NCBI GenBank assembly: GCA_017471505.1
Contig: JAFUTC010000008.1
Coordinates: forward strand, 1 to 64,000
Direction: 5' to 3'
Origin: Alloprevotella sp.
Lineage (GTDB): Bacteria; Bacteroidota; Bacteroidia; Bacteroidales; Bacteroidaceae
DNA: 64,000 nucleotides
Both the position numbers and the translations under genes were made by a program. How positions within the stretch are numbered: position 1 is the first letter of the stretch; each line of letters opens with the position of its first letter. Below the pieces are notes generated by a model. The model was not told the DNA's origin, ran no database searches, and was given only the letters and a program-made list of their open reading frames with translations. This document shows positions 1 through 8,728 of this stretch, in pieces.

Positions 1-361
1 CTACAATCTGGATTCCGTAAGTGCCGTCGTTGTCTGGCTTAGGAATGTGCAGAGAGTTCAGCAACTGCTGGAATGCTTTAAGCATAGTACTCTTGCCATT
101 GCCACAGCCACCGCATAGCATAATGCCGAAATGGGATGATGGCGAGGTAAGCCAGTGAGCCATCTCATGGAGTTGCTTCTCCAAGTGTTCGTTTGGGCAG
201 AAGGTGCGGTGGCGATATTCTACCTCAGCCATAATTGAAGCTAAAAGCCAGGCATAAGCTTCTTCCTCTGACATAGGCATCTTAAAACGAGCCTTCATAG
301 GGCGACGCTGTAGTAGAGACTTCTTTAATCCCTCTACGTCGATTTTGAGTTTCTGTTCCAT
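1..361 (-). CDS. AAA+ ATPase of a mobile element (DnaC/IstB-like), 3' end cut by window
   Basis: Only the N-terminal 120 or so residues are in the window; the gene runs off the left edge. The reading frame from the ATG at 361 shows a Walker A loop, GGCGNGKST, at about residues 84-92. A hydrophobic strand (FGIML) comes just before it, as in AAA+ helicase loaders and transposon ATPases. Genes of this kind sit beside replication-type winged-helix proteins in Bacteroidota integrative elements, so a role in loading a helicase during element replication or transfer is inferred. The start lies inside the upstream gene: the first 80 nt overlap it in another frame, which suggests translational coupling. 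Walker B is outside the window, so the exact family is unproven. Confidence 0.7.
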   Translation of the reverse strand, partial: MEQKLKIDVEGLKKSLLQRRPMKARFKMPMSEEEAYAWLLASIMAEVEYRHRTFCPNEHLEKQLHEMAHWLTSPSSHFGIMLCGGCGNGKSTMLKAFQQLLNSLHIPKPDNDGTYGIQIV

Positions 362-770
362 AATTCCTTTCCCTTTCTTTGTTTGAAAAGTTTAGTGAAG
401 CGCTAATAATTAAATTGTCTTTCTCTTTATCTTTTAAAGGGGTAAAGTCAGCCGTCAATCCATCCGTCAACTCTACCGTCAAGTTATCCGTCCATTTTAG
501 GAGTGAATATTTGGACGGTACATGACGTGAACTGCCTTCGGTGAAAGAAATCAGTCCACGTTTGGCAAGATTCTTTCGAGCGTTGCAGAGCGTCTGCTTT
601 GACATATGCAGCACTTCGCAGATTCGGACTGTAGAGCATGGCACTGGCATATTCCAATGATTAAGGTTGCACTCATTCACTATGAATGCGTATAGCGCAA
701 CCTCGCTCATGGACATATATTCCATAGAAGAAGCACGCCAGAACTGGTTCATGTAATCAATGTACGTCAT
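282..770 (-). CDS. Winged-helix replication-type protein of an integrative element
   Basis: A 162-residue protein read from the ATG at 770 (a longer frame to 845 exists, but its extra 25 residues are basic and run into the upstream gene). The first two thirds resemble the helix-turn-helix proteins that accompany DUF3853 and ATPase genes in Bacteroides elements: a leading YIDYMNQFW segment, then a helix-turn-helix around CEVLHMSKQTLCNARKNL and the wing 'KRGLISF'. The C-terminal 50 residues are low-complexity and charged. It overlaps the upstream gene by 14 nt and the downstream ATPase by 80 nt, so the three form one operon. A role in initiating element replication or controlling excision is inference from context. 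Confidence 0.6.
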   Translation of the reverse strand: MTYIDYMNQFWRASSMEYMSMSEVALYAFIVNECNLNHWNMPVPCSTVRICEVLHMSKQTLCNARKNLAKRGLISFTEGSSRHVPSKYSLLKWTDNLTVELTDGLTADFTPLKDKEKDNLIISASLNFSNKERERNYGTETQNRRRGIKEVSTTASPYEGSF

Positions 771-1104
771 TCTCTTTCGCTGTTTTCTCGCCTTTGACCC
801 TGATAGTTCCTGCTTTCTTTGCCAATTCAAGAGCAAGATTGCCATCGATTACAATCTGACGATCGATTTGTGTTATGGCATCGTCTATCACACCACTCTT
901 CTTGATGCGATTGGCAGTTGGTACACTGCAACCGAATATCTGAGCGATTCCTTCAATACCATAGTAGATACGTCTTTGACTAAGACTCGCAATCTCTGTT
1001 GCCCAAGTAGCCATACGGCTGTCAATGAGGAAACTGAGTTCCTCTCCTGTCATTATTGCCACAGGTTTTTGTTTCAATTCATCGATATTCATATTTAATG
1101 TCAT
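757..1104 (-). CDS. DUF3853 family protein
   Basis: A 115-residue protein (111 if the ATG at 1092 is used). It has the features of the DUF3853 family of Bacteroidota mobile elements: an N-terminal 'MTGEEL' region, then a helix-turn-helix with GIEGIAQIFGCSVPTANRIK, followed by a short segment that reads like a beta-strand and helix (QIDRQIVIDGNLALELA). The motif resembles excisionase-type or Helix_17 DNA-binding folds, so it may be an excision or directionality factor; that is inference. A -7 box lies upstream at 1168-1175, and the stop codon overlaps the next gene by 14 nt, placing it first in a three-gene operon. Confidence 0.75.
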   Translation of the reverse strand: MTLNMNIDELKQKPVAIMTGEELSFLIDSRMATWATEIASLSQRRIYYGIEGIAQIFGCSVPTANRIKKSGVIDDAITQIDRQIVIDGNLALELAKKAGTIRVKGEKTAKENDVH

Positions 1105-1167
1105 TTGAAATTAGTACTAAGAGGTCTGCAGAACCTCAATGAATTTCTCTGAAATCGATTTCGAGTG

Positions 1168-1175
1168 CAAAGGTA
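1168..1175 (-). promoter_or_regulatory. -7 promoter box for the DUF3853 operon
   Basis: TACCTTTG on the minus strand fits the Bacteroidota -7 consensus TAnnTTTG exactly. Transcription would begin near 1161, about 60-70 nt before the DUF3853 start codon. No convincing -33 element was seen. Confidence 0.55.
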
Positions 1176-1274
1176 ATGACAATTCAATGGGGCATTGGTC
1201 GGTTTATTTATACCTTAATAAAACCAACCATTTTGAGGGATACATTCAATGTCTATTAACTGTGTATCAACAAG

Positions 1275-1310
1275 AAAAGCGGATAATCAGTCTTGTGCCG
1301 ATTATCCGCC
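1275..1310 (-). terminator. Intrinsic terminator after the 349-residue gene
   Basis: A perfect 10-bp stem (1279-1288 pairs with 1300-1309; arm GCGGATAATC) with an 11-nt loop is followed on the minus strand by TTTTCTTG. It lies about 30 nt past the stop of the 1340-2389 gene. Confidence 0.75.
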
Positions 1311-1339
1311 TATCATGGGTCAAAAGAAGAGGGATGACT

Positions 1340-2389
1340 TTATGCTACTGCTTCAAATATGCGTGACCACCGAAATATGATTTCTTTGGCTTTAGCCCAT
1401 GAACCCTTCTGTGCTCCGTGAAATCCAAAGTCCTTCATCTCACCAAAGCGTTTCTGGGGAGTGTCAATCCCGAACTTCCGTCCTGTGAACTGTTCTATGG
1501 CACGATGGAAAGTAGCATAACTGACACTCTCCTTAATGGCATCAACTCGTATTAACGCCTTTAACATGTATGCTAGACAGATTGCCCCAGGATTCTCTTT
1601 AATAAAGAGAAGAATCTGTTCTTTCAGTGCAGACTTGTTTCCTATCAGCAGGTTGTCGATACAATCTATTTTCACCTTTCTTCCTCTATTTCCTTCCGAC
1701 TTGCTTAGTTCATAGCTTATATCCTTCCAGATTTCAGGGTCACATGAGTTTGCAACCTTTTCCCAAGATTCCTTAGTTCCCACACCAAGGTCAATGCTGC
1801 TTAGAACCATAAAGCCGACTGCCCCATGAATCATTGCCATATCCTCTTGGTCAAGAATTTCTTCGTTCAGAATGCTATTCAGCGTTTCAATCATCTTTGT
1901 TGAGCCGCCATCAAACATCATGTAGTAGTACATGCATCGAATGACATCATTCTCTTCATCCATGACTTTCGCCTTTAAGTTGCTTACAAAAGATGGGACA
2001 AATGACATACATGTGTTCATGTAATCAGCAGCCTCCTCAATCAAAGAAAGACAATCCTCCTTGGTCGCCCTACCATCTGTTTTGCTTGCCTCGGCAATAT
2101 AAGACTTGGCATATTGAGGAAGGGTTTGCCAAATCGCCTCGGCAGATCCGAAGCATGGCAATGATGATGCAGTCTTGCCCTTTGGCTTATCAGACAAGCA
2201 ATCACAGAAAAGATGGAACATTGCATCCAATGCGGACAGGTCTCCTGCGCTGATGTTCTCCATTTTGTCCTTGAATTCAGTATAGACATCTTCATGCTCT
2301 GCTTTCCAAGAACAGATGCTTAGTGATGCTTTTTCTCGCAATTCGGGGTAATTACTCACATTCATTAGCGCGTCAATAATAGTCTTCAT
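1340..2389 (-). CDS. Uncharacterised helical protein downstream of the integrase
   Basis: 349 residues with no motif that I can name with certainty; it may belong to DUF6043, a family found next to integrases in Bacteroidota elements (low confidence). It is mostly helical and acidic in the first two thirds. The C-terminal 70 residues (YATFHRAIEQFTGRKFGI and a Trp-rich end) read like a compact helical domain of the kind seen in RteC or excision-related proteins. It starts 24 nt after the integrase stop codon and ends just before a terminator, so it is almost certainly co-transcribed with the recombinase. That suggests a role in integration, excision or its control. Confidence 0.5.
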   Translation of the reverse strand: MKTIIDALMNVSNYPELREKASLSICSWKAEHEDVYTEFKDKMENISAGDLSALDAMFHLFCDCLSDKPKGKTASSLPCFGSAEAIWQTLPQYAKSYIAEASKTDGRATKEDCLSLIEEAADYMNTCMSFVPSFVSNLKAKVMDEENDVIRCMYYYMMFDGGSTKMIETLNSILNEEILDQEDMAMIHGAVGFMVLSSIDLGVGTKESWEKVANSCDPEIWKDISYELSKSEGNRGRKVKIDCIDNLLIGNKSALKEQILLFIKENPGAICLAYMLKALIRVDAIKESVSYATFHRAIEQFTGRKFGIDTPQKRFGEMKDFGFHGAQKGSWAKAKEIIFRWSRIFEAVA

Positions 2390-2413
2390 ACATTATACAA
2401 TTATATATAGGTA

Positions 2414-3904
2414 CTACATGGCTTTTGCAAGAAGTTGGGTAAGTTCCTCATTCGACAGCTTTGATAGCCTTGACATCAGTTCTTCCCGCTCGGTAGATTC
2501 CGTGTCGAGAACAAGCAACTTGGAGTTGTACTCCATCTGCATTTCAATAGGGTATGTGTCAAGATACACATTGGTCATGTCGTTAGAATTGCTGGAATGC
2601 CCCATGCTCTCATCAATATAAGTCTTTTCCACACCAGCATTACGGAGGTTGGTGGCAAACGAATGGCGGCACCACGTTCCAGACGGTTTTATTGCGTTAT
2701 CCCATCCAAGAACATCGTGACATATCTTGGTCACACGGTCTTTAACGTTAGAGTTTTCCTGTGCCGTTAGCTTCCTTCGTTCTTTTTCACTTGTCTCCCC
2801 ATCGAATATCTGGGGAAACACATAACTCCCAAGAGTGGGAGGGGCTGCGATTTCATCAAGTATCGCTTGCAACGGCTCGATGATAGGTATGACAACCTCG
2901 GAATCATTGGAACTTCTCTCAGCAGTCTTCTTGCGGTTGAAGAGGAATGCCCTTCTGCCAGTCTGGAAATAATAGTCGTTATATTGCAACCGTGCAGCAT
3001 CTGCAAGATTAAAACCATTGCAGAGATACTGAATCAAGAACAGTCCAAGGGAATAATGTGCCTTTTCTGCATAGCCCTTCTTCCATGTTTTAGGATAGTT
3101 CTTGTTGATAAACACATGATATAGTTCCGTAAACTGTTCTCTCTTCAGATAGACCTTCTTCTTCACCTTGCCTCGTGGAATACTGACAAGATGCTTCTCT
3201 TTCTTATTTGAGAACGGATAGGGTACATCCAGCAGATAGCCCTGACTGCGACACAGATTCCATATAGTGCGGCAGGAGCGAAGATATATCCCGACCGTGG
3301 CATCTGACAGTTCTCTTTCAATACTGCCATTCTTCTCTTTAACAGCATTAGTCATAGCTTCCTTCCATTTCTGTATCTCAGCCACGCTGATATTAAATCC
3401 TTTGATGGCATCCTTCCCCAAGAATTTCTGGAAGGAGTTCAATGCACTGATGTAGCTGTCGCTTGTAGAATATCGCTTACCATTATCGTCGTTCTGAAGA
3501 TGGTAGATATATTCTTGCCAAATACCGACAAAGGACTTGTCTTCTTTGGCAACCTCGACATTGGCATTGCCTGTGGTGACAGCCACACGTACCATTTCAT
3601 AAGTGAATGGAATGCCCTTGTTGAGGTTGACGAGCATATCCTTGTATTTCGGAACGATTTCCTCGCGCCACATCTTCTGCTCCTTATAGTTCTCCGAAGA
3701 ACTCTTGGTGGCAGTACAGATGTCAGAGAATCGTTTTTCGGAATAGGAACCTCCGACTTGATGATAGAAGAACTTGCGGTCAACCGTGAATCGGATGGCC
3801 AGAGGGTACTCACTCACATTCTTACGATTGGTGCGAGTGTCAAGAACTAAAGAAGCATTACAATTACGCTCCTTGATGACTGGTAGTGATTTTGTTAATT
3901 TCAT
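2414..3904 (-). CDS. Tyrosine recombinase (integrase) of an integrative element
   Basis: 496 residues, the usual length for Bacteroidota element integrases with an N-terminal arm-binding domain, a SAM-like core-binding domain (about 125-240) and a C-terminal catalytic domain. The catalytic part shows box II as WCRHSFATNL (Arg near residue 413), then the MGHSS box and the nucleophile region NVYLDTY near residue 447. Two textbook residues are not evident: the box I arginine (the segment reads LCNGFNLADAARLQ) and the His of HxxRH, which is Thr here. The same changes seem to be shared by a Bacteroidota subfamily, so it is not necessarily dead. It is transcribed with a very long leader. It would catalyse site-specific insertion and excision of the surrounding element. 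Confidence 0.9.
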   Translation of the reverse strand: MKLTKSLPVIKERNCNASLVLDTRTNRKNVSEYPLAIRFTVDRKFFYHQVGGSYSEKRFSDICTATKSSSENYKEQKMWREEIVPKYKDMLVNLNKGIPFTYEMVRVAVTTGNANVEVAKEDKSFVGIWQEYIYHLQNDDNGKRYSTSDSYISALNSFQKFLGKDAIKGFNISVAEIQKWKEAMTNAVKEKNGSIERELSDATVGIYLRSCRTIWNLCRSQGYLLDVPYPFSNKKEKHLVSIPRGKVKKKVYLKREQFTELYHVFINKNYPKTWKKGYAEKAHYSLGLFLIQYLCNGFNLADAARLQYNDYYFQTGRRAFLFNRKKTAERSSNDSEVVIPIIEPLQAILDEIAAPPTLGSYVFPQIFDGETSEKERRKLTAQENSNVKDRVTKICHDVLGWDNAIKPSGTWCRHSFATNLRNAGVEKTYIDESMGHSSNSNDMTNVYLDTYPIEMQMEYNSKLLVLDTESTEREELMSRLSKLSNEELTQLLAKAM

Positions 3905-4303
3905 GACTGAAATGAATTAAATTATTAAACATGTTGAATTCTCTCACATGCAGTCATTTCAGTACATGGGTATATATACAAAAACAACTGCGTTTGACCA
4001 TTGCCGAAGCAATAATCAAAAGCAGCTGTGCAATCTCGGCCTCTTCTGTCGCTGTATGATAACCGGGCTTATGCTAATCGGTCTCAACCCCTGAAGAGCC
4101 TCTTGTGTGGAGTTGGATAGAGTATCTTCCGACTAATACTCCCTCCGCACGATGATTCATCGGAATGAATTTTTACCAGTTCACGTTCTGGTGAGCAGAC
4201 TCACTTCCTTGTCGAAACAAGAAGAGCAACATTTCGTTCTTGCTTAGGCAAGCGTCTCATAATGTCGCCGAGCGCATGGCCCGCTCTTAATGCTAAAGCG
4301 TTG
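3905..4303 (-). promoter_or_regulatory. Long structured 5' leader of the integrase transcript
   Basis: About 400 nt without a convincing ORF separate the -7 box (4304-4311) from the integrase ATG. On the minus strand the leader contains several small hairpins, for example CTTGT/ACAAG around a TTCG-type loop near 4213-4226 and CCGATGAAT/ATTCATCGG near 4153-4175. Long leaders with hairpins controlling integrase or transfer genes are known in Bacteroides conjugative transposons such as CTnDOT. Attenuation or an encoded small RNA is inferred here. Confidence 0.45.
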
Positions 4304-4311
4304 CAAAGGTA
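4304..4311 (-). promoter_or_regulatory. -7 promoter box upstream of the integrase leader
   Basis: TACCTTTG on the minus strand matches TAnnTTTG. It is the only good box between the helicase gene and the integrase, so the integrase transcript probably starts near 4297. Confidence 0.5.
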
Positions 4312-4429
4312 CAACTTTTTCTCTGATGGAACGTCATAGTATGGCAGAAAACAGAGTATCTTTGAGCATCTTTAACTATCATACTTGGGTCGAGTATGAA
4401 AATTATACCCTGAAGATTAGGTGCTACCT

Positions 4430-7261
4430 TTATTTTTGTAATGAGTCTAATAGGTTAGATGCTATTTCAGGATTTCGGAATCGAATAAGATTATCTTCAA
4501 GGGAGCGGTATCCAAGGATATTGACACTGCCGTACCAGATGGTGCTTTTGTCAATAATGGCAGCATGAAGGGATAGATGGTCTTTGTAGATGACAGATAT
4601 TCCCTGATGTTGTAAACGAATCGCGTCATCATTCTCTTCTTTTGTATACAACACTATCTCTATACCGTTTGCCATTAAATCAGCAAGACGGTCTGCAATC
4701 TGTGAGTGTCGTCCAGTTTTTACTTTCGGACATGAGACAACAACAGATTGCTTGGCCTTTGATAAATCAGAGATAAATGGAGGTTCAAAGTTCTGACCGT
4801 CGTAAATCACATCAGTAATAGGGAATAGGCTGTCAAAAGCCTCATTGTTGCGGATTCTATAACCGATGGAAGCGTAGCCTTTCAGCCGCTTACGATACAT
4901 GGACTCGCATACAGGAACACGGATGTCAATGTAATCATAAATCTGGACATCTTGTTTGCCTTCATACTCCCGATGCAAACGTCCTGCATATTGGGCCACG
5001 ATACCTTTCCATGCTACTGGAGACACGAGAAACAGCGTGTCAAGTCTTGCATAGTCAAAGCCCTCACCAACATATTTGCCTGTAGCGACTATGACAAGCT
5101 GCTCTGATGATGGAATAGATTGTAGATGTTCCATCTTCTGCCGTTTATCCTTGGTACTTTCGGAGCCAATAAGAGTGATGACATTCCGACAATGAGGCTT
5201 TAGTAGTTCAGCCAATGTCGCGACATGGGAGGTTCGACTGGTAAGGATGATGGGAGAGCGGCCTTCCTTCAGGACTTCAATAACATCCTTGACGATAAAT
5301 AAGTTTCGATATTCATCCTCTGCCAGTTGCTGGGCGACTTTTGTATACGAGAGATCACTACCTACAATGGGTCTGAATGGTGTAAAGCGAGGCACTAACA
5401 AACGCTCAAAAGATTGGCTTAGCATCTGAGCTTTTGCATCTGCACTATATCTTATTGGGCCACACTGCATGAAGATGATGGGCTGGTGTCCATCTTTACG
5501 AATGGGTGTCGCAGTCAAGCCATACACATAACGTGCATTAACGGTTTTAAGTATCTGCTCAAAGTTTACAGCTGAGACGTGGTGGCATTCGTCGGCAATC
5601 ACCATGCCATATTCCTTGACGAAAGTCTTTACTTCATTGTCAGATATGCATGACTGCATTAAAGCGATGTCAATGATGCCATGAAGTTTGTTACCAGTTG
5701 ATGATAAGGTACCAATGGGCGAAAGTGGTTTTCTTCGTTTGCGTTTGCGCTCATTCTCCTCAGGGATTGTATCAATCGTCAAGAACTGCTCCAAAGCCTT
5801 TACCCATTGATCAAGTAAGGCTTTTGTGTGAACAAGTACCAACGTGTTTACTCCATGTTTTGCTATCAATCCTATTGCTGTCACCGTCTTGCCAAATGCT
5901 GTTGTAGCGGAGAGCACACCATTACTATTGGAAGCCAAGACATTGACTGCTTCTTGCTGATTGTCCCTTAACACACCATTGAACTGAACGGAAATCGGTT
6001 TGCCATGATTGCATTTGTCTTCAATTCGATAAGGAACGTCCTTTTCTCTTAACAATGCAATGACTGCATCCTCACATCCACGAGGTAAAGCGAGGTATTC
6101 ATCGTCTATGTCTGCACAGGAAATGATGCGAGGCGTTTGGTAGGTTGACAGTCTCAATGCCTGTTTGCTGTAGAACTCCGGATTACGGAATGAGGCTATT
6201 CGTTTGAGATGGTTGAGGACTTTCGATGAAAGCTGGTTCAACGGAATATAGAGCATGTTTGACCGTATGATGATGACCTCTGACGAGAAATCGCTCCTTC
6301 CTATCTCTTTCGGCATTGGTGTCTCCCATGGCTTACTCTCACTAGTCTTTGAAAGTTCACCAAGAGGTTGTATGTTGGCAGTCTTTTTCAAAATATCCTC
6401 CAGTAACTGCTCAGAGAGTTTACCAACATTCAACAGAAACTCCCATTGGTCAGGGTATGGTTCAAAATTCTCATCTACGAACACGCTATTGCCATGTTTC
6501 CTGGCATTTCCCTGTAACGGCAGAGCAACTAAATTGCCCAGTCCTCCTTCAGGCATCGTGTCTTGATTAGGAAAGAAACGGTCGTATGATTTGAAACTGA
6601 TTTTCCCGTTTCTGCTCATCGCCTCTGTTAGTATGGCATTGCCAAGCCTACGTACTTTGACAGCCAGCACAGGATTATCAAAGAAAATCCACACATGAGC
6701 ACCGTTGCCTGAACGGGAACGCTCTACAGAACAAGGTATGTTCCAACTCCTACAAACATCTATGAATGCCAGTACATCATTTTTATAGCCATGTTCGCAG
6801 TTCTTGTCGTCAAAATCCGTACATAGAAGGTGACAAGTGTTGTCTTCATTAAGAACATAAAGACCAATTACATCCCTGCCATCGGCATCTTTGCCTTCCA
6901 GATGTCGATAGATGTCATTATCAGTAAGAGGTGAAAAATGGCGATTGGGACAATCGGCGCATTTGAATGTCCTCTTGTCGCACATTGGAGTCCATTCATT
7001 TTGACATACAGGTTGGTAACCTGCTTTTCCACTTGTCTTGCTGTACCATCTACGGGCAAACACATCCTCACGCCCTTTGAAAAGGCTTCTGAACAAGTCC
7101 ACTTTCTCCTGAAAAGACAAATTTTGCATTGCCGTCGGTTTCTTTTCTGTGGGCGTGACATCTTCGCCAAGCCTTTTTCTAAGCTCGGTATTCTCGGCTT
7201 CCAATTCTTTTATTCGTTCAAGAAGCTGCTGACGTTCTATTAACCACTCATGTTGCTGCAT
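4430..7261 (-). CDS. TOTE-type primase-helicase fusion with degenerate PLD-like C-terminus
   Basis: About 943 residues from the ATG at 7261 (a GTG at 7279 adds six). Domain order: an N-terminal coiled coil (to about 40); a zinc cluster with four Cys near residues 86-104; an archaeo-eukaryotic primase domain with the metal-binding CTDFDD motif near 150 and GNGAHVWIFF near 187; an SF2 helicase with Walker A (TTAFGKT, about 455), DECH (about 558) and a TATP motif; and a C-terminal PLD-like segment ending in GSVN. This is the architecture of the AEP-primase/helicase proteins described from TOTE conflict systems. The first His of the PLD HxK motif is Ser, so nuclease activity is doubtful. It is probably a defence or element-competition protein; the precise mechanism is unknown. 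Confidence 0.8.
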   Translation of the reverse strand: MQQHEWLIERQQLLERIKELEAENTELRKRLGEDVTPTEKKPTAMQNLSFQEKVDLFRSLFKGREDVFARRWYSKTSGKAGYQPVCQNEWTPMCDKRTFKCADCPNRHFSPLTDNDIYRHLEGKDADGRDVIGLYVLNEDNTCHLLCTDFDDKNCEHGYKNDVLAFIDVCRSWNIPCSVERSRSGNGAHVWIFFDNPVLAVKVRRLGNAILTEAMSRNGKISFKSYDRFFPNQDTMPEGGLGNLVALPLQGNARKHGNSVFVDENFEPYPDQWEFLLNVGKLSEQLLEDILKKTANIQPLGELSKTSESKPWETPMPKEIGRSDFSSEVIIIRSNMLYIPLNQLSSKVLNHLKRIASFRNPEFYSKQALRLSTYQTPRIISCADIDDEYLALPRGCEDAVIALLREKDVPYRIEDKCNHGKPISVQFNGVLRDNQQEAVNVLASNSNGVLSATTAFGKTVTAIGLIAKHGVNTLVLVHTKALLDQWVKALEQFLTIDTIPEENERKRKRRKPLSPIGTLSSTGNKLHGIIDIALMQSCISDNEVKTFVKEYGMVIADECHHVSAVNFEQILKTVNARYVYGLTATPIRKDGHQPIIFMQCGPIRYSADAKAQMLSQSFERLLVPRFTPFRPIVGSDLSYTKVAQQLAEDEYRNLFIVKDVIEVLKEGRSPIILTSRTSHVATLAELLKPHCRNVITLIGSESTKDKRQKMEHLQSIPSSEQLVIVATGKYVGEGFDYARLDTLFLVSPVAWKGIVAQYAGRLHREYEGKQDVQIYDYIDIRVPVCESMYRKRLKGYASIGYRIRNNEAFDSLFPITDVIYDGQNFEPPFISDLSKAKQSVVVSCPKVKTGRHSQIADRLADLMANGIEIVLYTKEENDDAIRLQHQGISVIYKDHLSLHAAIIDKSTIWYGSVNILGYRSLEDNLIRFRNPEIASNLLDSLQK

Positions 7262-7296
7262 AGATTCTTTAATTGCCACAATATGGATATTGTGCC

Positions 7297-8661
7297 TTAA
7301 AGCCCAGTAAGGTCAAACTTATATACTTTCTCTTCTGCCTGGGTTTGTTCGAAAAAGGTTATCATGTAGATGGGATAGTAAATAACTCTCCCCTTTGTCT
7401 GGACATTCTCCCCACAGAACACATAAGCCATTGGTACAGCATATTCTTCATTCTCCATCACGTTAGAAAGTGCATTATGCCGCTCATAGTCCTTACCTGA
7501 CTTGACCTCTATCGGCAGCATGTTACCAGCATACTCTACCACAAAGTCTAACTCTCCTTGTTTCTTGCTGTTGAAATAGTAAAGTGAATGTTGCTGTGCT
7601 TCAGAGAAACCATGAGCATACAGTTCTTGGGCAACAAGGTTTTCAAAAACAGAGCCAAAGTTGATGTTTGGATTCGGACTGAGCAATCTGGCTTGTATGT
7701 TTCCCCCGTACATAGCAGCAAGCAACCCTACATCGTTGAGAAAGAGTTTGAACAGATTTCGCTGCTTGTTCAATAGCAAAGGTACTCGTGGCTCCTCGAC
7801 ATTGTATGCAGGGATAGCCACCCCCGCATCCCTTAGCCATAAAAAACTGTCCTCGTATTTGCTGAATCGTGCCTTTTCGTTCAGCTCTTTGAGGATAAAG
7901 CGTTTGTTTTTTGCATTCAGTTCAGAGGGTATTAGGTCGTAGATTTCTTCTATCTGCAACTTATGGTCATGGTCGTATTGGGTGATATCCCTCTTGTAGG
8001 TGCGAATGATTCCGCGCTGTTCTTCATACACTCTGCGGAGATTGTTAGTGTCAAGGTACTTTTGAACAGCCGCGGGCATTCCACCGACGATAAGATATAG
8101 ACGAATGGCCTCCAACATTCTCTTGTGAATAAATTCATCAACAGGTCTCTTCTCCTCAAAACACGTTCGCAAATGGCTAATGACATCTATGCCAATACCA
8201 ATTGCCTCAAAGAACTCCATCAGGTCAAGAGGATACATTTCTATCTCATCCATGTACCCCACGGGGACACTACGCAGGTCATCCAACTCAACACCAAGTA
8301 AAGAGCCACTCATCACATACTTGTAACTGCCCTCGTCCACAAGGAACTTGATTGCTGTTACTATCTCCTTGCACTCCTGTACTTCATCGAAGAAAATCAA
8401 TGTTTTCCCGGGAACCAATGGCTTTTTAGTGAAGGCAGACAGTCGCAAAAGCAAATCTTTTGCTCCCTTCTGCTCACTGAACAGTTCAATGGCATCGGGC
8501 TGTTCTACGAAATTGATTTCAACAACATTGTCAAAACACTCCTTACCGACCTTCCTAATGGAAAAGGTCTTGCCAACTTGTCTGGCTCCTGTTACCAACA
8601 GAGAACGCCTGTCGTTGAGTATAAAGTTGCGTATTAGCTCGTCAGCTTTGCGTTTTACCAT
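7297..8661 (-). CDS. AAA ATPase with C-terminal DUF4143 domain
   Basis: 454 residues from the ATG at 8661, chosen because a -7 box sits 22 nt upstream; the longer frame to 8748 would start upstream of that promoter. The AAA_14 domain has Walker A TGARQVGKT near residue 28 and Walker B 'LIFFDEVQE' near 92. The C-terminal DUF4143 region ends in an endonuclease-like fold with the signature 'KKQGELDFVVEY...IEVKSG', which resembles PD-(D/E)XK (D...E-x-K). These proteins are abundant in Bacteroidota genomes and their substrate is unknown. It sits directly upstream of the primase-helicase (17 nt before that gene's GTG, 35 nt before its ATG), so the two may be one transcript. Confidence 0.85.
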   Translation of the reverse strand: MVKRKADELIRNFILNDRRSLLVTGARQVGKTFSIRKVGKECFDNVVEINFVEQPDAIELFSEQKGAKDLLLRLSAFTKKPLVPGKTLIFFDEVQECKEIVTAIKFLVDEGSYKYVMSGSLLGVELDDLRSVPVGYMDEIEMYPLDLMEFFEAIGIGIDVISHLRTCFEEKRPVDEFIHKRMLEAIRLYLIVGGMPAAVQKYLDTNNLRRVYEEQRGIIRTYKRDITQYDHDHKLQIEEIYDLIPSELNAKNKRFILKELNEKARFSKYEDSFLWLRDAGVAIPAYNVEEPRVPLLLNKQRNLFKLFLNDVGLLAAMYGGNIQARLLSPNPNINFGSVFENLVAQELYAHGFSEAQQHSLYYFNSKKQGELDFVVEYAGNMLPIEVKSGKDYERHNALSNVMENEEYAVPMAYVFCGENVQTKGRVIYYPIYMITFFEQTQAEEKVYKFDLTGL

Positions 8662-8682
8662 ATCAAATAAACTTTGTTGGTA

Positions 8683-8690
8683 CAAAGGTA
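8683..8690 (-). promoter_or_regulatory. -7 promoter box for the DUF4143 ATPase
   Basis: TACCTTTG on the minus strand, 22 nt before the ATG at 8661, giving a short leader of about 15 nt. The 33-bp phased repeats at 8729-8811 lie just upstream. Confidence 0.6.
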
Positions 8691-8728
8691 CAATTTTTCG
8701 CTTAAACACAAGCATGGATTGCAAATAA

